DNA of 64,000 nt from positions 62,001-126,000 of the forward strand of contig CBDDFV010000010.1 in NCBI GenBank assembly GCA_965227335.1. Direction: 5' to 3'. Below the pieces are notes generated by a model, which did no database searches, was not told where the DNA came from, and saw only the letters and a list, made by a program, of their open reading frames with translations. This DNA is from CBDDFV01 sp965227335 (GTDB lineage: Bacteria > Planctomycetota > Phycisphaerae > Phycisphaerales > SM1A02). Below, one piece after another: positions 25,642 through 34,437 of this stretch (positions are counted from its first letter, which is position 1; each line of letters opens with the position of its first letter). The translations under genes and the position numbers were made by a program.

Positions 25642-26910
25642 ATGGAGGCGTCCAACCCCACGCCGTCGTCCGCATCGCCGTCCCCGCCGTCGGCGGACGC
25701 GCCGCCGCGCGCCCGGCGGGCGGCGGTCTGGCAGGTCTGGGGGCTGATCGCGGTGATCGCCGCCGTCGCCGCGGCGTCGTGGGTGGTCGAAACTGATTCC
25801 GGCGCGCGGCCGCCCGGTCCGCCCGTCGCCGCGACCCGCCCCGGCGCGCCGGCCCCGCCGCCCGTCACCCCCCCCTATCTCGGCGTCGCGCTCAACTGCC
25901 ATCACATCGGCGACCTCGAACTGTATTTCGAATCGGTCGACCACATCGCCGCGATGGGCGCCAACGCGCTCGTCCTCGTCACGCCGATGTTCCAGCACGA
26001 CGTGCGTGCGAACGAGGTGCGGCTGCTTCCGGCCAGGTGCCCGACGGATACGCAACTCGTCGCGATCCTTCGACGCGCGGAACAACACGGCCTCGACACG
26101 ACGCTGCTGCCGATCGTGCTGCTCGAGCACGCAGCGGAGAAGGAGTGGCGGGGCGTCATCGACCCGGAGGACTGGTCGGCGTGGTGGGCGAGTTACGATC
26201 GGTTCATCGCGTACTACCTCGACATCGCCAACCGGGCGGGCGTCGACCGGTTCATCGTCGGGAGCGAACTGAACTCGACGGAGCCGCAGATCGAACAGTG
26301 GCGGCGGATCATCCGTCGGGTGCGGGGCTCGTTCCGGGGCGAGGTGGCGTACGCCTCGAACTGGGATCGCTACGACCTCGTCGACTTCTGGGATGAACTC
26401 GACCTGATCTGCGTCAGCGCGTACTTCGAACTCGTCGACGAAGGGGAGACGCCGACGCCCGAACGGCTCCGCGAACGCTGGATCCACGAGCGGGATCGGA
26501 TGCTGCGGATTGCGCGTCGATTCGACAAGCCGCTCTATCTCACCGAACTCGGCTATCCGTCGGTGCCGTGGTCCGTCGTCTATCCGTGGAACTATGTCGC
26601 CGCCGAGGACACGCCGGCCGATCACGCCGCCCAGGCCGCCGGCTATCGCGCGTTCTTCGAGGCGTGGGCCCCGGTGCTCGCGGCGGCGGACGAGACGGGG
26701 GCGATCGGCGTCGCGTGCTACCACTGGGATCCCTACCGGCGGGGCGACGACTGGGATCGCGGGTACGGGCTCCGGGGCAAGCCGAGCTACGGCATTGTGA
26801 AAGACGCGTTCGCGATGATCCGCAGCGGCGACACGCCGCCGATTCCCGAGGCCGCCGCGTCGCAGCCCGCGGCCGACGCCGGCGGGAACCGGCCGATTTC
26901 CTCCGAGTGA
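25642..26910 (+). CDS. Membrane-anchored GH113-like TIM-barrel glycoside hydrolase
   Basis: 422 residues. Cytoplasmic N-terminus, one TM helix (about 30-50), Pro/Ala linker, then a TIM barrel starting at LGVALNCHHIGD. Catalytic carboxylates are probably E209 in FIVGSELNST (acid/base) and E302 in LTELGYPS (nucleophile), the pattern of GH113 endo-mannanase-like and GTA-type barrels. The true substrate is unknown; the anchor places it on the periplasmic side, possibly in cell-envelope glycan processing. It is divergent from lpxB. Confidence 0.8.
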   Translation: MEASNPTPSSASPSPPSADAPPRARRAAVWQVWGLIAVIAAVAAASWVVETDSGARPPGPPVAATRPGAPAPPPVTPPYLGVALNCHHIGDLELYFESVDHIAAMGANALVLVTPMFQHDVRANEVRLLPARCPTDTQLVAILRRAEQHGLDTTLLPIVLLEHAAEKEWRGVIDPEDWSAWWASYDRFIAYYLDIANRAGVDRFIVGSELNSTEPQIEQWRRIIRRVRGSFRGEVAYASNWDRYDLVDFWDELDLICVSAYFELVDEGETPTPERLRERWIHERDRMLRIARRFDKPLYLTELGYPSVPWSVVYPWNYVAAEDTPADHAAQAAGYRAFFEAWAPVLAAADETGAIGVACYHWDPYRRGDDWDRGYGLRGKPSYGIVKDAFAMIRSGDTPPIPEAAASQPAADAGGNRPISSE

Positions 26911-27058
26911 CGCCCGACGCCGCGGGCTCGCCCCGCTACGATGTCCGACTTTCCCCGAGTCCGGCCCGGGCGGCGGTCGACGGTGCGTCGACGACGGCGG
27001 GCGGCTCGGATTCTGTGCTCGAAAGGCGTCCGGACTCCGGACGAAGGCGGATTCCATC

Positions 27059-28849
27059 ATGAAGTTCAAGCGGACCCACATGTGCGGCGAACTGCGTGTC
27101 ACACACGCCGGTCAGGAGGTCGTCCTCGCCGGCTGGGTGAATACGTACCGCGACCAGGGGAAGGGCCTGATCTTCATCGACATCCGCGACCGGGAGGGCG
27201 TGACGCAGATCGTGTTCGATCTGGAGGACGCGCCGGAGCACGTGGTGAACGCCGCGCGAGCGTTGCGACGCGAGGACGTGGTGGCGGTCAAGGGTCTGGT
27301 GCGTCAGCGTGAGGGGGAGCCGAACAAGCGTCTCGCCACGGGCGAGATCGAGGTGATGGCGACGGACGTCGACGTGCTGAACAAGACGGAGACGCCGCCG
27401 ATCCTGCCGGACGAGCACGAGGCGGAGAAGATCGCGGAAGAGAAGCGGCTCCGCTATCGATTCATCGATCTCCGGCGGGCGAAGATGCAGAAGATCCTGC
27501 GGACCCGTTACGAGGCGGCGCGGATCGCCCGCGAGTACTTCGGCGGGCACGGTTTCCTCGAGGTGGAGACGCCGTTCCTGATCAAGACGACGCCGGAGGG
27601 CGCGCGGGACTTCGTGGTGCCGTCGCGGATGTATCCCGGCCAGTGGTACGCCCTGCCGCAGAGTCCCCAGATCTTCAAGCAGATCCTGATGGTGGCGGGG
27701 TGCGACCGTTACCTGCAGATCGTGCGGTGCTTCCGCGACGAGGACCCGCGGGCGGACCGGCAGGCGGAGTTCACGCAGATCGACCTCGAAATGAGCTTCG
27801 TCGATCGCGACGACGTCATGACGATGATGGGCGGCTTCGCGCAGCGGCTGTGGAAGGACGTCCTCGGCGTCGACATCGGTGAGATCGCGGTGATCTCGTA
27901 CGCCGACGCCATGGAGCGGTACGGGATTGACCGGCCCGACCTCCGTTTCGGCCTGGAGCTGGAGGACGTCTCCGATCTCGCGGCGAAGACGGACTTCAAG
28001 GTCTTCACCGGCGCGCTCGCGAAGGATCGGGGCGTCGTCAAGGCGATGCGGGTCCCGGGCGGGGCGGAGTCGATGTCCCGCAAGGTCACCGACGGCTACT
28101 CCGAGTTCGTCAAGACGTTCGGGGCCGGCGGCGTGCCGACGGTCAAGTACACCGCCAACGGCTTTGAAACCGGGATCGCCAAGTTCCTCGATCCGATTGC
28201 GGATGAACTGAAGGAGCGCCTCGGGCTCGAGGTCGGCGACATCGTGTTCTTCGGGGCGGACACGTGGTCGGTCGCGACGAAGGCCATGGGCGAGCTGCGG
28301 AACAAGGTGGCGCGGGATCTCGACCTCATCGACCGCGACGCATGGAAGTTCGTCTGGGTCGTCGATTTCCCGATGTTCGAACGCGACGAGGAGAACGGCC
28401 GCTGGGTCGCGCTGCACCATCCGTTCACCGCCCCGATGCCGGGCGAGGTCGACCGCATGGAGTCCGCGCCGGACGCGTGCATCTCGGCGGGATACGACCT
28501 CGTGTGCAACGGGTCGGAGATCGGCGGCGGATCGATCCGTATCCACGACCAGGAGACCCAGGCGAAGGTCTTCGGTCTGCTGGGACTCTCGAAGGAGGAG
28601 GCCGACGTCAAGTTCGGCTTCCTGCTCAACGCGCTCAAGTACGGCGCCCCGCCCCACGGCGGCATCGCCTTCGGACTCGACCGGCTCGTGATGCTGCTGT
28701 GCGGCACGGAGAACATCCGCGACGTCATCGCCTTCCCGAAGACGCAGACCGGCCAGGACCTCATGACGGACGCCCCCGGCCCGGTCGACGATGCGCAGCT
28801 CGAGGAGCTGCACGTCCGCTCGACGGCGGAGGCGGAAGTCACGACGTGA
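27059..28849 (+). CDS. aspS: Aspartyl-tRNA synthetase
   Basis: 596-residue bacterial-type class II synthetase. N-terminal OB fold for the anticodon (RTHMCGELRVTHAGQEVVLA), class II motif 1 near YEAARIAREYFGGHGFLEVE, motif 2 in IVRCFRDEDPRADRQAEFTQ, a GAD domain insert around 290-420 and motif 3 GGIAFGLDRLVMLL. Length and domain order are normal. Whether it also charges tRNA-Asn cannot be read safely from sequence. Confidence 0.97.
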   Translation: MKFKRTHMCGELRVTHAGQEVVLAGWVNTYRDQGKGLIFIDIRDREGVTQIVFDLEDAPEHVVNAARALRREDVVAVKGLVRQREGEPNKRLATGEIEVMATDVDVLNKTETPPILPDEHEAEKIAEEKRLRYRFIDLRRAKMQKILRTRYEAARIAREYFGGHGFLEVETPFLIKTTPEGARDFVVPSRMYPGQWYALPQSPQIFKQILMVAGCDRYLQIVRCFRDEDPRADRQAEFTQIDLEMSFVDRDDVMTMMGGFAQRLWKDVLGVDIGEIAVISYADAMERYGIDRPDLRFGLELEDVSDLAAKTDFKVFTGALAKDRGVVKAMRVPGGAESMSRKVTDGYSEFVKTFGAGGVPTVKYTANGFETGIAKFLDPIADELKERLGLEVGDIVFFGADTWSVATKAMGELRNKVARDLDLIDRDAWKFVWVVDFPMFERDEENGRWVALHHPFTAPMPGEVDRMESAPDACISAGYDLVCNGSEIGGGSIRIHDQETQAKVFGLLGLSKEEADVKFGFLLNALKYGAPPHGGIAFGLDRLVMLLCGTENIRDVIAFPKTQTGQDLMTDAPGPVDDAQLEELHVRSTAEAEVTT

Positions 28850-29003
28850 ACCGATGTTGACGGCGCCGAAGCCGCGCTGATCGATGAGGGCGGTCGGCCC
28901 GGCATCTCGTGGCGAATGCCGGAACGCCGCGCGATCCGGGCGTCCGATCCCGTACACTGCGTCTCTCGGGCGGTCCGGATCGCCCGAACGCGGGATCATC
29001 CGA

Positions 29004-31940
29004 ATGCGTCGATGGAGCCATCTTTTCCGTCGGATCATGTCCGGTGTGGCCGGCGTGCTCGTCGTCGCCGTGCTGACGCCGTCCGCCGCGGGACAGACGC
29101 AGCTCCGACGATGGTCCGTCGCCGACGGCCTGCCCCAGGGCTCGGTGTACGACATCGCCCAGACGCCCGACCGCGCGGTGTGGGTCGCGACCTTCGGCGG
29201 CGTGGCCCGCTTCGACGGCGCGGCGTTCATGCGGTTCGACCTCGGCTCCACCCCCGCCCTTCCCTCCAATCGCATCGTTGCTCTCGACGTCGATGAAGAA
29301 GGCGCGATCTGGGGCGGCGCAGAGGACGGCGCCTTCTTCCGTCTCGAATGGACCGCCGGCGAGGCCGCCTGCACCGCGTGGTCGCTCCCGGTCAAGACCA
29401 CGATCTGGTCCATCACCACGCACCAGGGCGCGGCGTATCTCGCCACCGATCTCGGGCTGTGGACGTTCGATCCGACCCGTGATCCCGCCCCCGCCCGCAT
29501 CGCCGGCGCCCTCGACGCCTCCGTCATCTCCACCGCCCGCGATGTCGTCGGCGACTGCGTCTGGGCCGGCGGCGATGACGGCATGGTGTACGAGGTGCGC
29601 GGCCGAAACGTGATCGCACACCCGCTCGCCGCCGACGAACCGATCCAGGTGAGTCGCACGGACGGCGTCGTGCTCGCGCTCACCCGCACCACGATCTTCG
29701 TCCGCACCGACGACGCCTTCGCGCCGCTCATGCTGCCGTCCCGCCAGTTGGGCGAGCCCCGTTTCGCGGCGGCGCTGCCGGAGGACGAGTTCGTCATCGT
29801 CTACGACGCGGGCGTCCGTCGGATTCGGGGCCGCCTGACCGATCCGGAATCGCTCACCGATGACGTTGAGGTGTTCGAAGACGTGCTGGGCGAACTCCGC
29901 AGCGGGTTCGTCGACGGCCACGGACAGGTGTGGCTGGGATCGCTTCGCGCCGGTCTGGCCCGACTCGCCCGGCGTCTGGTGCGTCCGATTCCACTGCCGG
30001 GCCCCGGACGCAACGAGCCGTCCAACTCCATCATCGTCGCGCCCGACGACGCCTTGTGGACGGGGAGCGCGGGCTATCTCGCAACGGTCAATCCCGGCGG
30101 CGTCAGCACCGCGTGGGAGACCGCGGGCAATCTCGCCGCGCTGCACGTGCGTTCGGACGGCGCGGTGCTCGCGGCGATCGAGGACACCGTCTGGCTGGCC
30201 CGGTCGACCGGCCTCGAACCGATCCTCGTCACCCGGACGGTCATCAACGACATGCTTGAACACGACGGCGCGATCTGGATCGCCGGCGAGGACGGCCTCA
30301 CGCGGCGGATCGGAGAGCGGGTGGAGACGATCGAACTGCCCGATCCGCCGGTCACCGAGCTGGCGGCCGGATTGAACGGCGCCGTGTGGGCGGCGTCGCC
30401 GGAGGCGGTCCATCGCATCGACGGCGAGGACGTGCGCACGGTGCGCTGGGGCGCGGCGGTCGGGCAGGTGCGCACGATTCAGGCGCAGCCCGACGGGGAC
30501 GCCTGGGTGGGCACGTACGGAGGCGGCCTCTTCGTGATCGATGACGCGGGACCGCCTCGCCGGTTCACGACCGCCGATGGTCTGCCGGAAAACATCGTGA
30601 CCGAACTGCTGATCGATGCGCAGCGTGAACGCGTGTGGATGCTGGGGAATCGGGGCGTCTACGCGTTCGCCCTCGACGCCTTCCGGGCCTGGACCAACGG
30701 TGAAGGACCCGCCCCCCGGTACCGCTGGTATGACCCGGACGACGGGATGGCGGAGGGCAACTTCGGCAACCCCGCCGGCGCGCTGCGGAGCGACGGTCGT
30801 CCCGTCTTTTCGACGATCGACGGTCCCCACGTGATCGAGCCGAGCGACACGCCGCGCTCGATCGGTCCGCCGCAGGTGCTGCGGGTGCTGATCAACGGTC
30901 ATCCGACGCCGATTCGCGACCATCGCATTGACGTGCCGGTCGGTCCCCGACGCGTCACGATTGAGTTCGGGGCCGTCAATCTGGTGCATGCGCAGTCGAC
31001 GCACTACGCCTGCCGCGTCCGTCCGGGCGACGACGACTGGCAGGATCTCGGGGCCGCCCGCCGCATCACGCTGACCCGCAGCGACCCCGGCCCCTTCGTC
31101 TTCGAACTCCGCGCGTCGTTCGGCAACGAGCCGTGGGTGACGGCCGCTCACCCGCTCAACGTCGTCTGGCGGGCCGCGTGGTGGGAGACCGACTGGTTCC
31201 GGGCGGTCGCGGTCGTCTTCGTGCTGGCGATCGCGGCGGGCGTGTTCTGGCGCCTGCGTCATCGGCAGCGTGTGCGTATCGAATCCATGCGCGACGTGAT
31301 CCGCACCCGGGAGGCGGCGTTCGAGCGTGAGCACCGGCTCATCGCCGAGGTGAATCATCGCGTCCGCAACAACCTCGCGAGCGTGCTGTCGCTGATGGAC
31401 GTCGACCGCCCCGACTCCGCCGCGGGCATCGCGCGTCACTTCCACACCACGCGCGAACGCATCCACACCATGGCGCAGGCGCACTCGATGCTCTCGCGTC
31501 GACAATGGTCGGACATCGGCGTGCGGGAGCTGCTCAACAGCGTGCTCAGCGTCGATCTGGAACCGCACCAGTTCGAAATCCACGGCGACGACCTCCGTAT
31601 CCACGCCTCACGCTGCCAGTCGCTCGCGCTGGCCGTGCACGAACTCGCGGCGAATGCGCGCGAACATGGCGCGCTGCAGGATCCGGACGGGCGGATCGTG
31701 ATCGAGGTCGAGGCGACGGCGCCGGACGCGGTGCGTATCGCGTGGGCGGAGCGGCACGGACCGCCCACCCAGCCCCCCCACGCCCTCGGCACCGGGCTGC
31801 GGCTCGTCAACGGATTCCTCGTGCACGATCTCGGCGGACGCTTCGTGACCGACTTCGACCGCCACGGCTTCCGGTGCGAGATGACGTTCGCCCCCGCCCC
31901 GGCGCCCTCCGGCCTCCATGACCGCGGACCCACGCCGTGA
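29004..31940 (+). CDS. Hybrid sensor histidine kinase with periplasmic beta-propeller (Reg_prop/Y_Y_Y)
   Basis: 978 residues. Signal peptide (about 1-32), a large beta-propeller of ligand-sensor repeats beginning WSVADGLPQGSVYDIAQTPD, a Y_Y_Y-like Ig domain near 620-715, a TM helix (about 733-753), then a cytoplasmic kinase. The phosphoacceptor is in AEVNHRVRNNLASVLSLMDV (H785), of the HWE/HisKA_2 class, followed by an HATPase with VHELAANAREHGAL and GTGLRLVNGFLVHDLGG. No response regulator or receiver domain is present. ATG 29004 gives the signal peptide. The 3' end is 7 bp from that of the convergent peptidase gene. Confidence 0.88.
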   Translation: MRRWSHLFRRIMSGVAGVLVVAVLTPSAAGQTQLRRWSVADGLPQGSVYDIAQTPDRAVWVATFGGVARFDGAAFMRFDLGSTPALPSNRIVALDVDEEGAIWGGAEDGAFFRLEWTAGEAACTAWSLPVKTTIWSITTHQGAAYLATDLGLWTFDPTRDPAPARIAGALDASVISTARDVVGDCVWAGGDDGMVYEVRGRNVIAHPLAADEPIQVSRTDGVVLALTRTTIFVRTDDAFAPLMLPSRQLGEPRFAAALPEDEFVIVYDAGVRRIRGRLTDPESLTDDVEVFEDVLGELRSGFVDGHGQVWLGSLRAGLARLARRLVRPIPLPGPGRNEPSNSIIVAPDDALWTGSAGYLATVNPGGVSTAWETAGNLAALHVRSDGAVLAAIEDTVWLARSTGLEPILVTRTVINDMLEHDGAIWIAGEDGLTRRIGERVETIELPDPPVTELAAGLNGAVWAASPEAVHRIDGEDVRTVRWGAAVGQVRTIQAQPDGDAWVGTYGGGLFVIDDAGPPRRFTTADGLPENIVTELLIDAQRERVWMLGNRGVYAFALDAFRAWTNGEGPAPRYRWYDPDDGMAEGNFGNPAGALRSDGRPVFSTIDGPHVIEPSDTPRSIGPPQVLRVLINGHPTPIRDHRIDVPVGPRRVTIEFGAVNLVHAQSTHYACRVRPGDDDWQDLGAARRITLTRSDPGPFVFELRASFGNEPWVTAAHPLNVVWRAAWWETDWFRAVAVVFVLAIAAGVFWRLRHRQRVRIESMRDVIRTREAAFEREHRLIAEVNHRVRNNLASVLSLMDVDRPDSAAGIARHFHTTRERIHTMAQAHSMLSRRQWSDIGVRELLNSVLSVDLEPHQFEIHGDDLRIHASRCQSLALAVHELAANAREHGALQDPDGRIVIEVEATAPDAVRIAWAERHGPPTQPPHALGTGLRLVNGFLVHDLGGRFVTDFDRHGFRCEMTFAPAPAPSGLHDRGPTP

Positions 31941-31947
31941 CGCCCGG

Positions 31948-33030
31948 TCACGCGCGAATGAGTTCGTCCGTGACGGCGATCGCCGCCCGCACCGAGTCCA
32001 GCATGACCGTCTCCTGCGGCGTGTGGTAGCCGGTGGTCGGAAGCTGAAACGTGGCCCCGGTGATCGCGCCGTCGCTGGCGGCGATCAGACGGCCGAGTTC
32101 GGTGCGCCCGAGCGAACGGGGCGGCAGGCCGTCCGCCGCGCGGCTCTCGTTGGTGCGCTGCACCTGCTCGTCCTTGAATGCGATGGTCGCTCCGGCGTTC
32201 GCGCAGTGTGATGCGATCTCGTCGACGAACTCCGCCGCGAACGCGCCGTTGGCGTCCTGGCGACGCAGGACGACCTGCTGCTGACGGGCGGCGGCCGCAT
32301 CCGGGTACGGGCTCGTGTCCATCACCAGCAGCCGCCGCGTCTTCAACCCCCGCCGACGGAACCACTGCAGCAGGTACCGCCAGCTGCGTCCCGCCTCCTC
32401 CTCCACCGAGAAGAGCGCAGTCCCCTCGAATCCCCGCCGGAACATGTCGACGACGAGGGCGACGGTGAGCACGTTGTCGAGTTGCGCGGCGAGCCGGTCG
32501 GGGTGGATGATCAGCGGCTGGAGATACGCCACGGGCGTCCCGGGCCGAAGCCCATCGAGACCATCGATCTCGAAGACGAGGTTCATCCGCCGCTGGCAGT
32601 AATGCGTGTCGGCGACGGTCCCCTGCCCCAGGTAGCCGCCGTGCCAGGGGTCGTACGCCTCCACGGGGGCGTCCCGGAAGCGATCGGCGATGGTGGAGAC
32701 GGTCTGCTCGGAGACGGAGTCGCCGTCGAGGTCGCCCTGGGCGCGAGTGACGAACGCGGCGTACTGGAACTCGTTCGGCCCCGTGCAGAGGATGCCGTGC
32801 CGGTCGATGTGGGCGGAGATCGTGAGCGATCCGGGCTTCGACCCGCGGGCTTCGAGCACGCCGGAATACGCCCGCACCTGCACGCCGAGGAACTCGAGTT
32901 CGCGCTGGAGGACGCTGAAGAACGGCGCCTCGCACCCGACGACAGACGGCGAGCGCACGAAGTTGTTGAGGATCTGCAGGAAGGGCAGTTCGGGTCGGGC
33001 GTCGGTCGCGGTGTCGGCGGGCTGGATCAT
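31948..33030 (-). CDS. M42/M20-type zinc aminopeptidase-like protein
   Basis: 360 residues. The metallopeptidase core is visible: SAHIDRHG (first zinc His), QLDNVLTVALV (bridging Asp), SVEEEAGR (catalytic Glu pair), VMDTSPYPD (Asp ligand) and TTGYHTPQETV (last His). These are the M42/M20 dinuclear zinc ligands in order. It probably trims peptides in the cytoplasm. It is transcribed with, and downstream of, the dicarboxylate symporter gene (gap 42 bp). Confidence 0.82.
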   Translation of the reverse strand: MIQPADTATDARPELPFLQILNNFVRSPSVVGCEAPFFSVLQRELEFLGVQVRAYSGVLEARGSKPGSLTISAHIDRHGILCTGPNEFQYAAFVTRAQGDLDGDSVSEQTVSTIADRFRDAPVEAYDPWHGGYLGQGTVADTHYCQRRMNLVFEIDGLDGLRPGTPVAYLQPLIIHPDRLAAQLDNVLTVALVVDMFRRGFEGTALFSVEEEAGRSWRYLLQWFRRRGLKTRRLLVMDTSPYPDAAAARQQQVVLRRQDANGAFAAEFVDEIASHCANAGATIAFKDEQVQRTNESRAADGLPPRSLGRTELGRLIAASDGAITGATFQLPTTGYHTPQETVMLDSVRAAIAVTDELIRA

Positions 33031-33072
33031 GGGGGCGAGTTCCGGGAGGGTGACCGGCGCGGCAGAATACGC

Positions 33073-34392
33073 CTACGCCGCCTCCCCGGCCACCGGATCC
33101 GGCGCGATCCGCGTGATGATCTTCGCCCCCACCGCGTCGCCCCAGACGTTGACCATGGTGCGGCACATGTCGACGATGCGGTCGATGCCGATGATCACGC
33201 CGATCGCCGCGAGCGGGAGCGCTTCCACCGTCCCGCCGAGGCTCGTATTCACGGCGTTGATGACGATGACCATCATGACCAGCCCGGCGGAGGGAATCCC
33301 CGCCGCGCCGATCGCGGCGAGCGTCGCCGTGACCACGACCACGACGAGCTGGGCGAACGTCAGGTCGATGCCGTACAACTGGAAGAGGAACACCACCGCC
33401 ACCGCCTCGTACAGTGCGGTGCCGTCCATGTTCACGGTCGAGCCGAGCGGCAGGACGAAGTTCGCGGCTCGTTTGGAGCAGCCGCCTTCGCCCTCGGCGC
33501 TTTCGATCGTGACGGGCAGCGTGGCGGAGCTGGAGTCCGTCCCGAACGCGGTCAGGAGCGCGCGACGCATCTGGTACATGAAGCGGAACGGGTTGGTCCG
33601 GCCGAGCAGGAACAGGATCAGCGGCAGCACGATCACGCCGTGAATGAACAGGCCCGCGAGCACGACGAAGACGTACTTCGAGATCGGCCCCAGCAGGTTG
33701 AGCAGTCCGATCTTGCCCACCGTCCACATCATCAGGAAGAAGACGCCGATCGGCGTGATCCAGATGATCCACAGCACGAGACGCATGATGCCGTCGAAGA
33801 GCGCCTCGAAGAAGATGACCGCGGGCCGGGTCTTGTCGCCTCCCGCCGCGAGGGCGAGCCCGATCGCGAGCGAGAACATGATGATCCCGAGCGTGCGTCC
33901 CTTCGCCATCTCGTCGATGATGTTCGACGGCACCATCTGGTTAATGACGTTCATGAAGACGCGGCCGAGGCTCTGGTTCTTCGCTTCTTCGACCGTTTCG
34001 ACGATGTCGGACGTCGCGTAGTCCTGCTCCCCCTTCGTCGTCATCTCCAGCCGGACGTCGTCGGGCAACTCCCCGGGCTGCACGATCGACACCAGCGTCG
34101 CCCCCAGCGTCACCGCAATCAGCATCGTCGCCATGTAATACAGCACGGTCGCCCCGCCGACGAGACCGAGCTTCGACGGATCGCCGATCGAGCACACCCC
34201 GACCACCACGCTCACGAAGACGATCGGCACGATCATCAGCTTGAGCGGCTTGATCAGCACGAGATCGCCGACCGCCTTGCTCCAGTGCGCATCGGTCAGC
34301 CCGGCCCCGGGCTCGTAGAGGATCTCGCCCACGATCGCGCCGGCGATCAGCCCGATCACGATCAACACGGTCAGCCAGCCATGCTTGCTCAT
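33073..34392 (-). CDS. Dicarboxylate/amino acid:cation symporter (DAACS, GltP/DctA-like)
   Basis: 439-residue inner-membrane secondary transporter. Family marks are the serine-rich reentrant loop FGTDSSSATLPVTIESAE, NMDGTALYEAVAVVFLFQLY and AIGAAGIPSAGLVMMVIV. It imports glutamate, aspartate or C4-dicarboxylates with Na+ or H+; the substrate cannot be fixed from sequence. ATG 34392 is chosen as the first Met before the TM1 block; the 15-residue extension is not conserved in character. Confidence 0.93.
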   Translation of the reverse strand: MSKHGWLTVLIVIGLIAGAIVGEILYEPGAGLTDAHWSKAVGDLVLIKPLKLMIVPIVFVSVVVGVCSIGDPSKLGLVGGATVLYYMATMLIAVTLGATLVSIVQPGELPDDVRLEMTTKGEQDYATSDIVETVEEAKNQSLGRVFMNVINQMVPSNIIDEMAKGRTLGIIMFSLAIGLALAAGGDKTRPAVIFFEALFDGIMRLVLWIIWITPIGVFFLMMWTVGKIGLLNLLGPISKYVFVVLAGLFIHGVIVLPLILFLLGRTNPFRFMYQMRRALLTAFGTDSSSATLPVTIESAEGEGGCSKRAANFVLPLGSTVNMDGTALYEAVAVVFLFQLYGIDLTFAQLVVVVVTATLAAIGAAGIPSAGLVMMVIVINAVNTSLGGTVEALPLAAIGVIIGIDRIVDMCRTMVNVWGDAVGAKIITRIAPDPVAGEAA

Positions 34393-34437
34393 GCGGGACA
34401 GCCTACCCCAACCCGCGACGTTTCGCAGGATCCGCAA

